NCBI GenBank assembly: GCA_023079485.1
Contig: CM041104.1
Coordinates: 3,535,676-3,599,675 of the forward strand
Direction of reading: 5' to 3'
Length of the DNA: 64,000 nt
Source of the DNA: Archilochus colubris
Taxonomy: Eukaryota > Chordata > Aves > Apodiformes > Trochilidae
The notes under the pieces were generated by a model, which was not told the origin of the DNA, did not search any database, and saw only the letters and a list, made by a program, of their open reading frames with translations. Both the position numbers and the translations under genes were made by a program. Positions 48,615 through 60,616 of this stretch are shown piece by piece. Position 1 is the first letter of the stretch. Each line of letters opens with the position of its first letter.

Positions 48615-49182
48615 TGTGTCCTGCTTTTCTCTAGGATAGAAATAACTTTTTACTCATTAGTTAGAAGAGCATCATGTTTTGGATTTAGTATGAAGCTTGG
48701 TATGAGAAGAGTGTTGATAATATACTGATGTTTTTAGCTGTTGCTAAGAAATAAAGGACCTCTTGTCTCCCCGTGCTTTGCTGGCATGCAGGTGCACAGG
48801 AAGCTGGGAGGGAGCATAGCCAGAAAAATGGATCCAAACTGAACAATGAGATGTTCCAGGCAACATCATGGTCAGTATATAGATGAGAACCAGCCAGGAA
48901 GTTCACTGTCTGCTGGGACTGCAGATTCAGGGTTTTTTTCCTGTGGGATCACTACCCAGGGATGGTCTGGGCATTGGTCAGCAGATGGTCAGCAGCTGCA
49001 TTGTGCCTCACTTGGTTATTGTTGTTACTGCTGATAATTATTATTATATTTCTGTTATTTGGTTGGTTTTATCTCCTCCCACAAGTCTTCACCTTCCTTG
49101 TTCTGTTCCTTATTCCCTGGGGTCCAGGGGAAGAGCAAGTGGCTGCAAAGTATTTAGCTGTCTGCCAGGTTAAGCCACAACA
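48615..49182 (+). mobile_element. Solo LTR of an avian ERVL-type element
   Basis: The block begins TGTGTCCTGCTTT and ends TTAAGCCACAACA, giving TG...CA ends and 568 bp. Inside, in order, are gttttggatttagtatg, gttgataatatactgatgttttt, gttgctaagaaat, gaagctgggagggagcatagcc, a TATA-like box in gtcagtatatagatgag (about 48872), gggcattggtcagcagatggtcagcagctgcattgtgcctcacttgg and an ATT/TTA-rich stretch (49030-49055). This order matches a common avian ERVL LTR family as I remember it. No internal retroviral sequence lies on either side, so it is a solo LTR. No clear 5-bp target duplication remains, so it is old. Confidence 0.8.
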
Positions 49183-51068
49183 AACTGCCCCATAAGAACA
49201 TACATCTGGTCTCATTTTTCCTACAACAGAGTTGGGGGTACAATCAGGCCTCTCTGTGGGACATAAAAGGTTTGGAGGTCCATGAGAAATGTCCAGAAAT
49301 GCCCCACACCCTGGAGCTCATAGATAGTCTGGGCATTGAGTGGGTACTTCCTGGGGCCAGAATTGTTTTTCAGACCCTAAAAGCTCACTGAGAGGAGCAA
49401 GCACTTCTTTTTCTGCTTTGCCCTCTTGCAGGGGGTCCTTGCTTCTTCAGTGGCTCCTTTGCTGGAAGAAATTCAACCCTTGCCTGCTGGCCAGTAGTTG
49501 CTTTACAGTATGTACAGTATAGCATCAATAGGTTCTCTAAAGTATCTACAGACTATCTAAGCAAGGGTTGTCTTAAGAATGAAATCCAAATAGACTCCAA
49601 GACAGAAAGAAAAATGTTTTTTAATCCTCACACAAAAGCAAAGGCTGATCTGGTGGAGTCCTGGTTGTGCTGGGGACCTGAAGAACTGTGTCAGGGAGAT
49701 ATGCAAGGTGGACTGGAGATCTCCACCCCACTCAGGATACAGCTGTTGCTGAATATCCTTCATTTATGGTTCAGCATCTGGGGCTCTGCCTGGTGTTCTG
49801 TGGGACAGGTGTCCAGTTCCTGATGGGATAGGAGCCAAGATGCAGCACCCAGTGTGGGTGTTGTGTTAATGGTGGAGGAATAGCAGCATCACTACTGACT
49901 TAGGGGCTGTCCATGGGTGCCAGGCAGCACAGGGCTGTAGGAATGTCCTCTGCTGCCCCAGGGGATGCTCATTTGGCAGAATGGATCTGGACCTTCCTGC
50001 TGGTTGTGGAAGGGACTCTGATGTGCAGTAATACCACAAGGTCTGGCAAGTGGGGCTTCTTTTTTTTAGAAGCAGTTTTTCTTCAGCTTCTCACAGTCAC
50101 AGAGCTTCACTGATGGAGCTTCCCTGATGAGAGTTTCCAAAGAATTTGAGGGGTAATTTCCAAAGGAATTTGCAAACTCCTTGCATGAACAAGGAACGTT
50201 TTGTGTGTGGTTTGCATGCTGCTGTTGTGTACTAACTTCAGGTCTACACAGGAAAACTTTCAGTCTGCATCAGTCCTGCCTTTTGATTTTATGCTTTGGG
50301 TCTTACGCCTCAAAAATCTGGGACTCAATTTAGACCTCTTTGAAAATCAGGATTTCCTGGTCCATCATGGCTGATTGGAACTGGAATTCTCCTGAGTGAC
50401 AGTTTGCTTCATTTCCTTTTGCTTTGCTTTCTGACTAAAATAGAAAAGTCATCTACAGTACAATGAATTTTGTGCAGTCAGAAGCAATTCAGCCATGCTG
50501 ATTTATCCAAGCCATTCACCAAGAAGCACCCTGCTTCTCTGGAAGTCCTGGTGCCCCTGAATTTCATGTTGATTTTTTACTGTTGCCCATGAATGGTCGA
50601 AGGTTTTAGTTATTACTACCAGATGTTTTCGCTCCCCTGTCCTCAAGGTGATGCTGAGCTCCATTCTTCATCTGTCCTTGGAGGGCACCTGCATGGTGGT
50701 GGAGCTGAGGCTCCAGCCTGAGGTCTCTGGGAGGGGTTCTTGCAATAGCTGTAAGTCATGTTCCATTGTATTTACTCTTGTACAGTGTTTGTCTTGTGGG
50801 GGAAGTTGGCCATATGATTACAATAGATGGGTATGAGGAAGAGGCCAGTAACATGTTTAACACCCAATCAATCACTTGACACACTCTGATGCCATGTGCA
50901 CCACGAATAATAACAATAATAATAACAACTGGACTTCAGTTATAGCTCACACTGAAGGTTCACTGCGGGGAAAGTAGATTAATAACTACAGTTATGGCTG
51001 TAGCAAGATGGCTCCTTCGTAGGACATAGTCTACAGTCATGTAAAAACCATGGATCATTAATATCAAT
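49183..51068. other. Intron, little recognisable
   Basis: Ordinary intron between the solo LTR and a CR1. A short ATA/AAT-rich patch lies near 50.91 kb. Confidence 0.55.
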
Positions 51069-51282
51069 ATAGAACCACAGAATCATTCTGGTTGGACTTT
51101 TAAGATCATTGAGCCCAATCATTAACCCAACTCCACTGAGTCCAGCACTAAATGTCCCTCAGCACCACAATGCTTTTAAACAACTACCAGGGATAGTGAT
51201 TCAACCATCTCCCTGGGCAGCCTGTTCCAACCTTTGACAACCCTTTCAGTGCAGGAGTTTTTCCTAATATCCAGTCTAATGA
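51069..51282 (-). mobile_element. CR1 LINE 3' fragment
   Basis: It contains atagaaccacagaatcattctggttgg, agatcattgagcccaatcattaacccaactcc, atgtccctcagcacc, ctccctgggcagcctgttccaacctttgacaaccctttcag and tttttcctaatatccagtctaa, in reverse-complement CR1 order. It is 5'-truncated after about 210 bp. Confidence 0.94.
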
Positions 51283-51699
51283 ACATGAGCAGGGAGGACT
51301 TATTCAGCATGAAAATAGTGAAGCCAGCAGTGCTGCTCAGTAGGCAAGACTTGAGCATGCATCTGGTCTGGGGTATTGCAAGGCTCCATGAGCCCTTTCC
51401 TTTGGGGCACTGATGTTAAGGTACCTGTTTTCTGGGGAATGGGAAGCTGGTCCTGGGGGATGGTGCTTTGATCAGAACAGAAATGTTGTGTGGTATCAGG
51501 AGGCCAAGGCAGCTGATATGGGGCAGTGTGGAGCAGCAGGTATTTTGGATGTTGAAGGATTGGCTTTATTGAGAAGGAACCTTGCCTTTGAGCTGACTGC
51601 TCTAAGCCTGCAAACTGCAACATCTCCTGAAGATCTGAGATCACCTGGTCATAGTACAAATAGACATTCTGATTACTTCAAAGCCAAAAAAAAAAGACC

Positions 51700-52100
51700 A
51701 AGTATGTGAAAATAGAGAGAAGGAGCAGAAATTCCCTGCCCTGTTGGAGATTGGGCCAGATTATAGCCAGTGCTCTTGTCCTTGGAAGGTTTGACAAGGG
51801 AGTTATGGTAAGACTTAAAGAGTTAGGAGCTTATAGAGTTCTAAGGAAAAAAAAATCTGGTTCTGAAAAAACAGGTTTTCCAGCCAAAGCTGAGAGAATA
51901 AGATTGCCAAGTGCAGGACAGTGTCAGTGTTTAGTCATGAGTATAAAAAACACCAAGCACTGAGCCTGGCCATTTTGTTAAAACCATTGCAAATACAGAA
52001 AATGCCTACGCTGATAAACTGAGTTTGTGGACACCCAGCATGGGAGCCACCACACAGGTTTCTGGAGTGTGATTCATTTGACCTATCTGAAATACAGGTG
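51700..52100 (+). other. Possible LTR-like block with a TATA box, unresolved
   Basis: An A-rich stretch with ggtaagacttaaagagttagg leads to gcaggacagtgtcagtgtttagtcatgagtataaaaaacacc, where TATAAAA is at 51942-51948. It continues tgataaactgagtttgtggacacccagcatggg. The spacing of a TATA box, a downstream GC-richer stretch and a purine-rich upstream part resembles an LTR U3/R. I cannot place its ends or its family, so this is only a suspicion. Confidence 0.25.
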
Positions 52101-55100
52101 TGGGGTGGGATGGAGTGACTGGCTTTGTAGGGATTTGAGGAAGACTGGATGCCCTGCTCAGATCCATTAGCCCATATTTTAGGTTCCTGTGTTTGCATAG
52201 ATGTTAATTTCTCCAGCTATTTAGTGGAGAGGAACAGTTGCATGTTGAAGTGATGGTTAACAAAGCAATCTATGTTCTGGTAGACATGAACGTGATAAGG
52301 AGCAGCTAAAGTCTGGAGTGAGATCCTCCTGGGGGCAACCAGTCCTGGTCCTTAGGGAACAGCAGTGATGCTGTGGGATGAGCAGTGGGAGAGACATGGG
52401 GTACCTGTGGCTTGTAACCTCACCCAAAACATAAGTAAAGGATGTAGTGATGAGGAAGGGATATTCCTTGGTCTGTCATCCCCCTGCAAATATTGTCTGC
52501 AAAGGCAAAGCAACAGGGTAAGGCCCTGCATCTGTGCATCAAGGGAAGCTTCTTGTCTTCAGCTTCTGTTTTTGAAAGGTTGAGGCAGCTGAGTGCCCAG
52601 TCAGTAGCACAGCTCTGCCCTGGGTGCATTAGCCATGTAGGAAAACTCTGTGCTCACAGGGTGAGGATAACCTCTGGTGATATAAAAACATGAGTTATAA
52701 ACATACACAGCATGTATACTGCCCTCCAGGACAGGCAGTGCAATCCAGGAATTCAGAAGAGTGCAAAGTATCCCAGCAGATAGGATCACCCACGGGAGAA
52801 GCTCCCACGTGGAGACATGGTAGAAAGAATGAACTTTGCATCAGTCACAGGGAGATGAGTGAAAATTTTAAAAGGAAACATTGGCACCTTGTGTGCATGC
52901 CAAAGTGGCAAAAATCAAATTCTTCCAGAGGTTAGGAGTGTCTTTCCCACTTTCTCACTCATCTGGAGTCTGGCAGGTTTCCCTCTTCCCATGGACCACC
53001 ATCCTGACTCTGCAGACTGCTTCTAGGATGGAGGCAGCCCTGAGAGCTGTCAGTCTCAGAGGTGCCACAAGGTGAGGAGGTCCTGCAAGAGCAAAAGGGG
53101 ACACCAGTGATGACCCATCCCATCTGGGGGTGATGGATATGAGGAACACTGCGGTTCCTCATGGTACTGGGGAGAAGATGCTTCAAGCTGAAGAGCTCAA
53201 AGTGGCATTTTCCAGTTTCTGTGGATGCAAATATCAGGGCTGGGGGAATTGTGGCAGAGTCTGTAGGAGCTGAGCCAACTCTCCCCTTCTCCCAGAGATT
53301 CAGAGCAGGCCCTGGATCTGGGAGCAGAAAGGGAACTGTGAATCACACATTGACATCACCAGGAGGGCTGCAGCTCTCCGTCTCACGTCAGAGCTGAACT
53401 GATATGGTTACAGGAGGCTGCATGGCTTTTAATATTCTGGCAGAGCTGATACAGTGGCAGAAAAAATTATTCATGGATCAAAAAAAGAAAGGAATTATCA
53501 GTACAAAGTGTCACGATCATCTCTGTTCTGCCACAAGGTTGAAAGGATTTGCCAGCTGCAGTGCATGAGAAACAGCTTGAAGAAGCACCAACAAAAAATG
53601 CACTGATTATTCTTGAAAAGCCATTGCAATTCACACCAATATATCACTTACTAATTTAAGGGGAAAGTGGGTTCCCAGCCTTCTGCTGCCTCACAGGCAG
53701 CTCCTCTGGAACAAGAGGAATCACAACAGTCATGTGCTTCATCTCACTGGAAAAAAGGCTGAGGGGAGCAGAGGAGCTGCTAGTGATGAGGCTGTGATTT
53801 AGAGACCCCAAACCTTTTTTCCCTGAGGGGGACAGTGATGGAGTGACAAGTTCAAGGGGGACATGGTGGTTCTTGCCCTGTGCATCTTCCCTGTGAAAAA
53901 TCAAACTTGGACAGCCACAAGCTGATGCCACACTGAATGTTGAGTCCTGTGGTGGGAGCTTATTGGTAAAAAGGGAGCAGAGAAAATTACCTTAATGCTC
54001 TTCACCAGTCTGTTTAATGTTGAGTGTTAGATTTCAGCAAGGAGAGTCTTGCCTGTGAAGCCATGGATGGGTGCAATAGTCCACTACTTCCACTGGTAGA
54101 AGAAAATTGGAATGTATACAAACATTTGTTGGTGTGTGCTGGACGTGCTGGGAAAGCCTTTGGAATAGATTACTACAGGAGAGGGATTTATGGAAGTTAC
54201 TTTCCTTGACACTGTGTCTAAAGTCCTTCAGATGACCCCAAGCTAATTAAAACATGTCCACACAGTATTATCTTTATAATAGCCTTGTATCATTAAACTT
54301 CTGCCTTTTTTGCAAGTTGTTCACTCAGCTGATCCATTTGTAATTAAAACACTTTGTAAATATTCATTAGCTTTGCTGAAGAACATCAGGAGTACAGAGT
54401 ACCCAGGAGTGGCCAAGGGGTCAGAGCACTTGATGTGGGCACCTTTGGAGCTCTGAGGTGCTGGGGCACCCTCAGGAGTTCCTCCACAAGAGCCCCAGAG
54501 CAGCTGCTGGTGACATCAGAGCAGCTGCTGGTGACATCACCCAGCAGCAAACATCCCAGCAAAACCCTTGCTGGGAACAACTTTGGTTTCTGTGCTCACC
54601 CCTGTGCTGATCAGATTGCCCTACAGGGCAAGGGACAGAGATCCCATCCCTGCAGGATTAGGCAGGCAAGGTCCTGTGCAGAAGAACTTTATGGCTGGGT
54701 GTTTGCTTTCCCCCCAGAATATCTGTATTTTTCCAGAAATAGAGTGATGGCTGCACAAGCTGCTGCTTTTCACCCCACAGCTTCAATCTTTGGGGGGCAA
54801 AGTCAGCATCCAGGAGGGTGCCTTTGGGTACCAGGGGTTTCCAAAGACCCCTGGTAAGACTTAGTAGCCCATGGGATGCTGAATCTGCTACTGAGTCTCT
54901 TGTTATCTTCAGTCACCAGTGCTGTGTGAGGATGGCAGCTGGTGGAAGGGGAGGAGGGGATGTCAGAAATATTTGAATTTCTGCACTAAGCCAGTGTTAT
55001 GTGGTGCTGCTGAAAAGCTGCAGATGCAGAGTCCCACAGCGTGGATTTTGCAGTCTCTTCTCAGAGCAGGACCTTGCTTTTAAACGAAAAACTTCACTCT

Positions 55101-55579
55101 TCAAATAGAAAAACCACAGTAAATTATACAGCCATTTGATAATTATTTTTTAGTGCTGCTGCTAAAAAAGCCCCATTAAAAGCCTGTAAGTCATCACAGA
55201 GTGCTGTCAGGCTACCACACACGGGGATTTTATTTCCAGCTGCATTTTATTTCCTAGTTTTGGCGGGCCAAAGCCTTGAGACCAGAGAGTAAATATTTAC
55301 ATCTCTATTTATCTTCACATTTCTGCCTTCTGTGGGGTGGGAGCAGAGCAGGAGGTGGGGGCAAACAGGGCTACCAACTCAGCTCAGTGGTCCCTGAGGG
55401 CTGTGGGGTGCCCAGTGGAGCATCACTCGGGGACACCCCACTGGTGTCACCTGGGATTTAGCCAGGACACTCTGGAAAGCTGTGATGCCAAAGCCACCAC
55501 GTGGGTCAACGTGCCAGGCTCTGGCTGTGTGCCAGCCCATAGGTGCAGAGGCAAACAGGGGGAAAGGATATCCCCCCAG
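52101..55579. other. Intron, little recognisable
   Basis: It contains the 21-bp tandem duplication at 54.5 kb and an AT-rich patch near 54.24-54.37 kb. No repeat family is named. Confidence 0.55.
54496..54537. repeat. Tandem duplication, 21 bp x 2
   Basis: The 21-bp unit (cagagcagctgctggtgaca plus t) is repeated exactly at 54496-54516 and 54517-54537. Each unit holds the E-box CAGCTG. Confidence 0.95.
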
Positions 55580-56030
55580 TCTTAATTATGACTTTTGAAG
55601 CTTTGCCTAATTACAGTGTTTCTCTTAAGACAACGACAAAATATTTATGAGTGGGACTTTTTATTCTCCTTGTAATCAGTGACATAAATAGGTAACACCT
55701 TTATAAAGAGTTAATAAAAAGGTGTCAACACAAGCTTGAGCACAAACTATTGAGGAGTGTGTGGTAAAACATTCCTGTGTTTATTGTATTAATTGAATAT
55801 TCATGAGATGCCAATTTAAATTACAGTTCACAACTGTTGCTGTGTCTAATGAATAATTTAAACAAGTGTGGCCAAAGAGATTTCAACGCTGCATTAGCAA
55901 ACTGCAAGGGATTAAGCAACAGAGAATTTATAATTAGCTTTGTATATCCTATAATAAATTCATTGGAAAGATGGTTTTAATTATCCCGCATGTTAATTCA
56001 GAACTCAGTGCATTAATTTTCCATTGAAAA
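55580..56030. promoter_or_regulatory. Candidate enhancer, AT-rich, with T-box and homeodomain sites
   Basis: It contains cttaattatgac, gcctaattacagtg, ACACCT at 55695-55700 opposed to AGGTGT at 55720-55725 (inverted T-box half sites 19 bp apart), gtattaattgaatattcatgagatgcc around 55788-55812 (a POU-like AT palindrome), tctaatgaataatttaaac, ataattagctttg and cattaattttcc. It is 450 bp long, repeat-free and sharply AT-rich against GC-rich neighbours on both sides. Of all noncoding stretches here it looks most like a deeply conserved element. Conservation is inferred. Confidence 0.45.
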
Positions 56031-58331
56031 GTAACCCTTTCTTCCCAGATAATATATTTGTCTCCTGCACCTCAGGAAGAGGAGACTGCAGGTGTGGAAT
56101 GGGTTGATCTTGGCAGATCTTGTCCATCATGACACAGCATTTGTGTCTGCCTGCCTGGGCTCTGCAGGAATTACTTGTTTGCATTTCCAGCTGGGGATGC
56201 TGAGACAAACAAGATCAAATCCCTCCCATCTAGGCTGGATCTCAGAATCCTGCTGTAGCTTCTCCCAGGCCTGTCTGCTGTGGCTTCTTAAATCTGCTGC
56301 TGCCTCCTTGGAAAATCTTGGCTATTCCTGGAAAGCCAGTCTGCGGAAGTGATACAAGTTTTTGGCAGTCATCTTCTATGAGCAGCTTTAAGGTTTTGTT
56401 TAAAAAAATTAGGATGCATGTAAGTAACAGTCTAGACCCCCAAGTTCGAGCTGAGGTTGCTGCATTTTATTTTATTTTAATTTTTGAGCAGAACGGGAAT
56501 AGGTTTTTTTCTCTGTTTTTGAAGTGGGTTTTCTTGGGGGCTGTAGAGTTCCTGCTTCTCATCCCATGGCTGCTATTGTTATCCAAGGGAAAATTATGTC
56601 CCCAGGAGCAAAGACAGCCAAGCTCTCTGTCAGTTGTGACCTGCCAAGGAGGTGCAAAGCCTTAGAGGGCAAATGTTGTCTGTGCTCCCCCCCCCACCTG
56701 CTTCCCCAGCCCCTGGGCACTCCATACCATGCTGGTTGGTACAGCCAATCCATACATACAGAGATAGTCTGAGCTCTTGAGGAACCTGAACCTTTGTGCT
56801 GAAACTCACTGGCCAGCAAAAAACTGGGAAGTATTTGAGGGAACAGAAATCTTTACACCTACACGAAGCCTCCTGTGTTTGAAGCTTGGCTGGAGAACTT
56901 GGGAAGTGTCTTTGGGTGCACGTTGTAGAGGGAAATGCTTCCTTTCCAGGTGGTTTTGTTTAATTCCAGGTCGACAGGTTAATGAGATCTCTGGGATGTG
57001 CTATTTGATCTGGAATGTGAACATTGCCTTGGCATGCATCCTTAATGTCTGATCAGATGGAAATGCAAATGCCTTGCTGAGCGTGGCACAGCACCCAAAA
57101 TATTTTGGTGACACATGGAAGATAAAATAGCGATCATTTGTTTTTTTTAAAAAGCCCTAATTGAAATGTTTTCCTTCGCCTTTGAGTCTCACCACATCTA
57201 TCAAATCCAACAGCTTGGCACCCAGGGCAAGGTGCCTGAGGCTGCTGGAAGCTCTTTGGGCTCCCTTGGGAACACAGAAAACGTGGGGCTCTCAGGAGCT
57301 ACCAGTGTGGCAGAGGCAGCACAGAGACTTTCTCTGAGGCTTTAATTGCTGGTTTAGTGCCTCTGTCTTTGCAGTGAGTGGAGTTCTTTAAGTTGGTGAA
57401 TGGAGAGCATCCCTGTAAGGCAGGATGTTGTCAATGACATTTATTGATTGAACCTTGGGACTCCATTGATCAACCACCCCAGTGCCAGCATGTAATCCCA
57501 GTGGAAAAAAATCAAACCTTTAATGGGGTCATGCTCTACACTCGGTTTTCCACTTGGGGTTACATGGTTTGGGAGGGAAGGAAGTGGTTTTGATGGCCTG
57601 AATCTCTGCTATACATCTGTTAAATAAAGGCTGGCAGCAGGAACACTTGTTATAGTGGCAATCCAATCCTGGGCAGACCCAAGCCTCATTAAGTATGGCA
57701 TATTGCACCTCCAGGAATGGAGTGTCTTGCTGTTAGAAGGCAAGGGAGGAATCTCTCAGGTGTTTGTTATCTGTCATGAAGGAGCCCAACAAAACAGAGA
57801 TGCTGCTGGACTGAATATTCTTTCACTGCTCCTCCTTCCCCCACTGCAGCAAATCTGATAACCCAGACTGGGCAGAATGGGCAGCACAGCAGGCAGGTTA
57901 AGAAAACACTTCCTGAACTTGTTTGCCTTTCATTCTGCATTTCTGGTAGGTTTTTATATCTCTGTAGTTTGTGTTGGAATAGCAGTTCTATTAGACATCA
58001 AATAAATAAGAAGGGTTTGTCCTTGCTCAGAGTCAGAACAGAAGTTACAGCACCTGGATGCTGTGGCAGGATTTGCTGCTTGAGTTTCTCTTCTCTGTTC
58101 CCTTCTGCAATTAGTTTTGTGCAGACAGAGTAATTTGGGCTTTTTACACCTATTGTAAAAGTGTTCATCATTTGCTATAGTTAAAGTTGAGAGGGTAATA
58201 GATGTTGCCTTCTGTTAATAGTGCGTGATGCAGCAGAGTCATGGCACACCTTGAAGCTCTTGGGAGGTTCCCCTCTGCACAGTGGTGCGTGGCCTGGTCA
58301 CTTTGCTGACAGGGCACTGCCATGCAGGGAA
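56031..58331. other. Intron, nothing recognisable
   Basis: Mixed-composition intron up to the long minus-strand CR1. Confidence 0.55.
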
Positions 58332-58800
58332 TAGAATCAGATATTTTTTGGTTGGAAAAGACTTTAGAGATCATCAAGTCCAACTGTTAACCCAGCACAT
58401 CCATAGCCACCACTAACCCATGTCCCTCAGCACCACTGAAAGACCTCCAGAGATTGGGACTCTCTCCACCACTGCCCTGGGCAGCCTGGGCCAGGGCCTG
58501 ACAACCTTTTCAGGGAACAAATTGTTCCTCATATCCAATCTAAACCTCCTCTGGCACAACTTGGGGCCGTTTCCTCTTCTCCTATCACTGATGAGATACC
58601 CTGTGGGGCAAACTGCCCCTGGCTCCCACCTCCTCTCAGGGAGTTGCAGAGATCCAGAAGGTCTCCCCTCAGCCTTCTCTGCTCCAGGATCAACACCCCC
58701 AGGCCCCTCAGCCCCTCCTGGGCAGACTTTGTTCTCCAGACCCTTCCCCAGCTCCATTCCCTTCTCTGGACACTCTCCAGCCCCTCAGTGCAGTTCCTGT
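58332..58800 (-). mobile_element. CR1 LINE 3' fragment, about 470 bp
   Basis: It contains tagaatcagatattttttggttggaaaagac, gatcatcaagtccaactgttaacccagc, catgtccctcagcacc, ccctgggcagcctgggccaggg, ttcctcatatccaatctaaacctcctctggcac, ccagaaggtctcccctcagcc, tctccagacccttccccagctcc and ctggacactctccagcccctc. It is the longest and clearest minus-strand CR1 copy in the window. Confidence 0.95.
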
Positions 58801-59514
58801 CTCCAATTGCTCTGGCAGAGTTTTGAAACTCAGTTTCCCAGGAAATATTCAGGCCCCAGTACCATCCTTCATCCCTGGATGCTTGTGTTCCCAGTGAAAG
58901 GAGACTCTTATGGAACATTTATTACAAACCAACACAATGATCCCAATGATACCTGACTATGGGGGGATGCTGGGGAGGGAGGCAAAAAGGGGGCAGCTCA
59001 CTGCAGATGTGCAAGAGAAGTGATGTGGTTTGTGTACAGATGTGGCATCAGCACTGAGGGACTCAACTCTTCCTGATACCACAGGCATTTCTTCTAGTTC
59101 TTGAAAAGCAGGCTGTAAAACTTTGCCATCAAAAAGTGCTTTTTGGTATTAATTCACAGAGTTTAATCCCACAGGGATGATTTTTCTGTGCAGTCTTCAC
59201 ATTTTCCTGTTGTGCTCTAAAATTACATCTTTTTTTTTTTCCTTCTTCTTTTTTTTTAATGCTCCATGCAATAAAACCTGGAGGCCTGACATTACTTCTA
59301 AGTCTATTGCTTTATGTGAGTGCAATATCTGAGAAGAACCAGGAGAGATATAAACCAAAGTGAGCTGGACTGTGCAGAGAGGCATCAATAAACTGCAGGA
59401 GCTGACAGGCAGGGGCCAAGAAGTACCCTAGGAGAGGATGGACCCAAGGTGGCTTCAGGTCCAGCTGATGGGTGGAATGGTGGATGGATGAGTGGGGTGT
59501 AGAGTTGTAGCTGG

Positions 59515-59690
59515 GTGTCCTGCTTTTAGCCAGGACAGAGCTAATTTTCTTCTTAGCTAAGAGTGTGTTTTGGTTTGGATTTAGTATGGGATTTGGTATG
59601 AGAAGAACATTGATAATATACTGATGGGTTTAGTTGTTGCTAAGAAATCAAGGACTTTTCAACTCCCCCTGGTGCTTGAAACCATATCCC
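59515..59690 (+). mobile_element. Truncated copy of the same ERVL-type LTR
   Basis: It contains tgtcctgcttttagccaggacagagctaattt, tttggatttagtatgggatttggtatgagaagaacattgataatatactgatggg and gtttagttgttgctaagaaatcaagg. These match the first 170 bp of the LTR at 48615-49182, including the ggtatgagaag insertion shared by both copies. The match stops near ggtgcttgaaacc, so the copy lacks about two thirds of the LTR. Confidence 0.75.
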
Positions 59691-60570
59691 TTCTTCTAAG
59701 GAATCCATTTGCCTGTCTCAGATCCTCTCTTTGACCTGCAGGATGGCCTGGCTGGGCAGGTGATGGTTCCTGGGAGTGAAGAGCTTAGGATCAGAGCTAT
59801 GTTCATGGGGAACCTTGGGCCCCCTGTAATGGCTGCACTGTCATCCCAGCCCTGGGAAGCAGGCAGTGAATCCCACTGGGGAGATACTGATTTTCATGGA
59901 CTGTTTCAACTCTGGCTCCTGAATCCATCTCCCCACCAATATCCTTTAGATTAAAAAACAAAAGGCAAAAATTAAATAAAATCTGCTCTCCTGCTGGAGG
60001 GCTTTTTCCCCTTCTGTCCCCTGGGGGTAGCTTTGCTTCACCATCAGTCCCATACAGTGCAACCAAAATACTCCCCAAGACAGTTTATCTGTTCTTCCAC
60101 CCATCTCCAGTGCAGAGACAGAAATCTGGAGTAGAAAATTGTTCAAGGAGATCTTCAGACCCTTCCTGCCCCCAGGACAATCTGAGACCCCAGTCCCCTC
60201 ACCTCTATCCCTACAGATATTCCTCACCTACCCCCTTCTCTTCTTTGCCCCCCCTGAGCTGGTTCTCACTGGCTTTCCTCCTCTTGCCAACACCCACCAA
60301 GGGGATGTGACAATTTTATTAAGTTTAAACCCCTGCATGTGTTGGCAGGGGGGGTCTCAGAGTGTTGGGTTGTTTAATTACCTGTCTGATCCAGGGGAGT
60401 TCTGGACCCAAGTTTTGGGACGTGTTGGTGTTCTGCCTGGATAAGCAGCAATTGCCTACAAACAGATTTTACAAAATTGCTAAATAATGTATTCAGAAAA
60501 CATGCTAGAAATTAATGGAACGGATTATTTGCAAACATGTTCACTGAGTTATCAGGCTTGTTCTCTCTCT

Positions 60571-60616
60571 GTAAAATAATGTATTAAAAAAAAAAATTAT
60601 TGAATACATTATTTAC
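60571..60616. repeat. Inverted repeat (hairpin)
   Basis: The arm gtaaaataatgtatt (60571-60585) pairs with aatacattatttac (60603-60616), with one extra A, around an A-rich loop. A third copy of the arm, taaataatgtattc, lies at 60481-60494. Confidence 0.8.

Noticed and set aside
53640..53930. Possible CR1 (aaaaaggctgaggggagcagagg)
   Set aside because: Only one short block resembles CR1 and the expected neighbouring blocks are missing.
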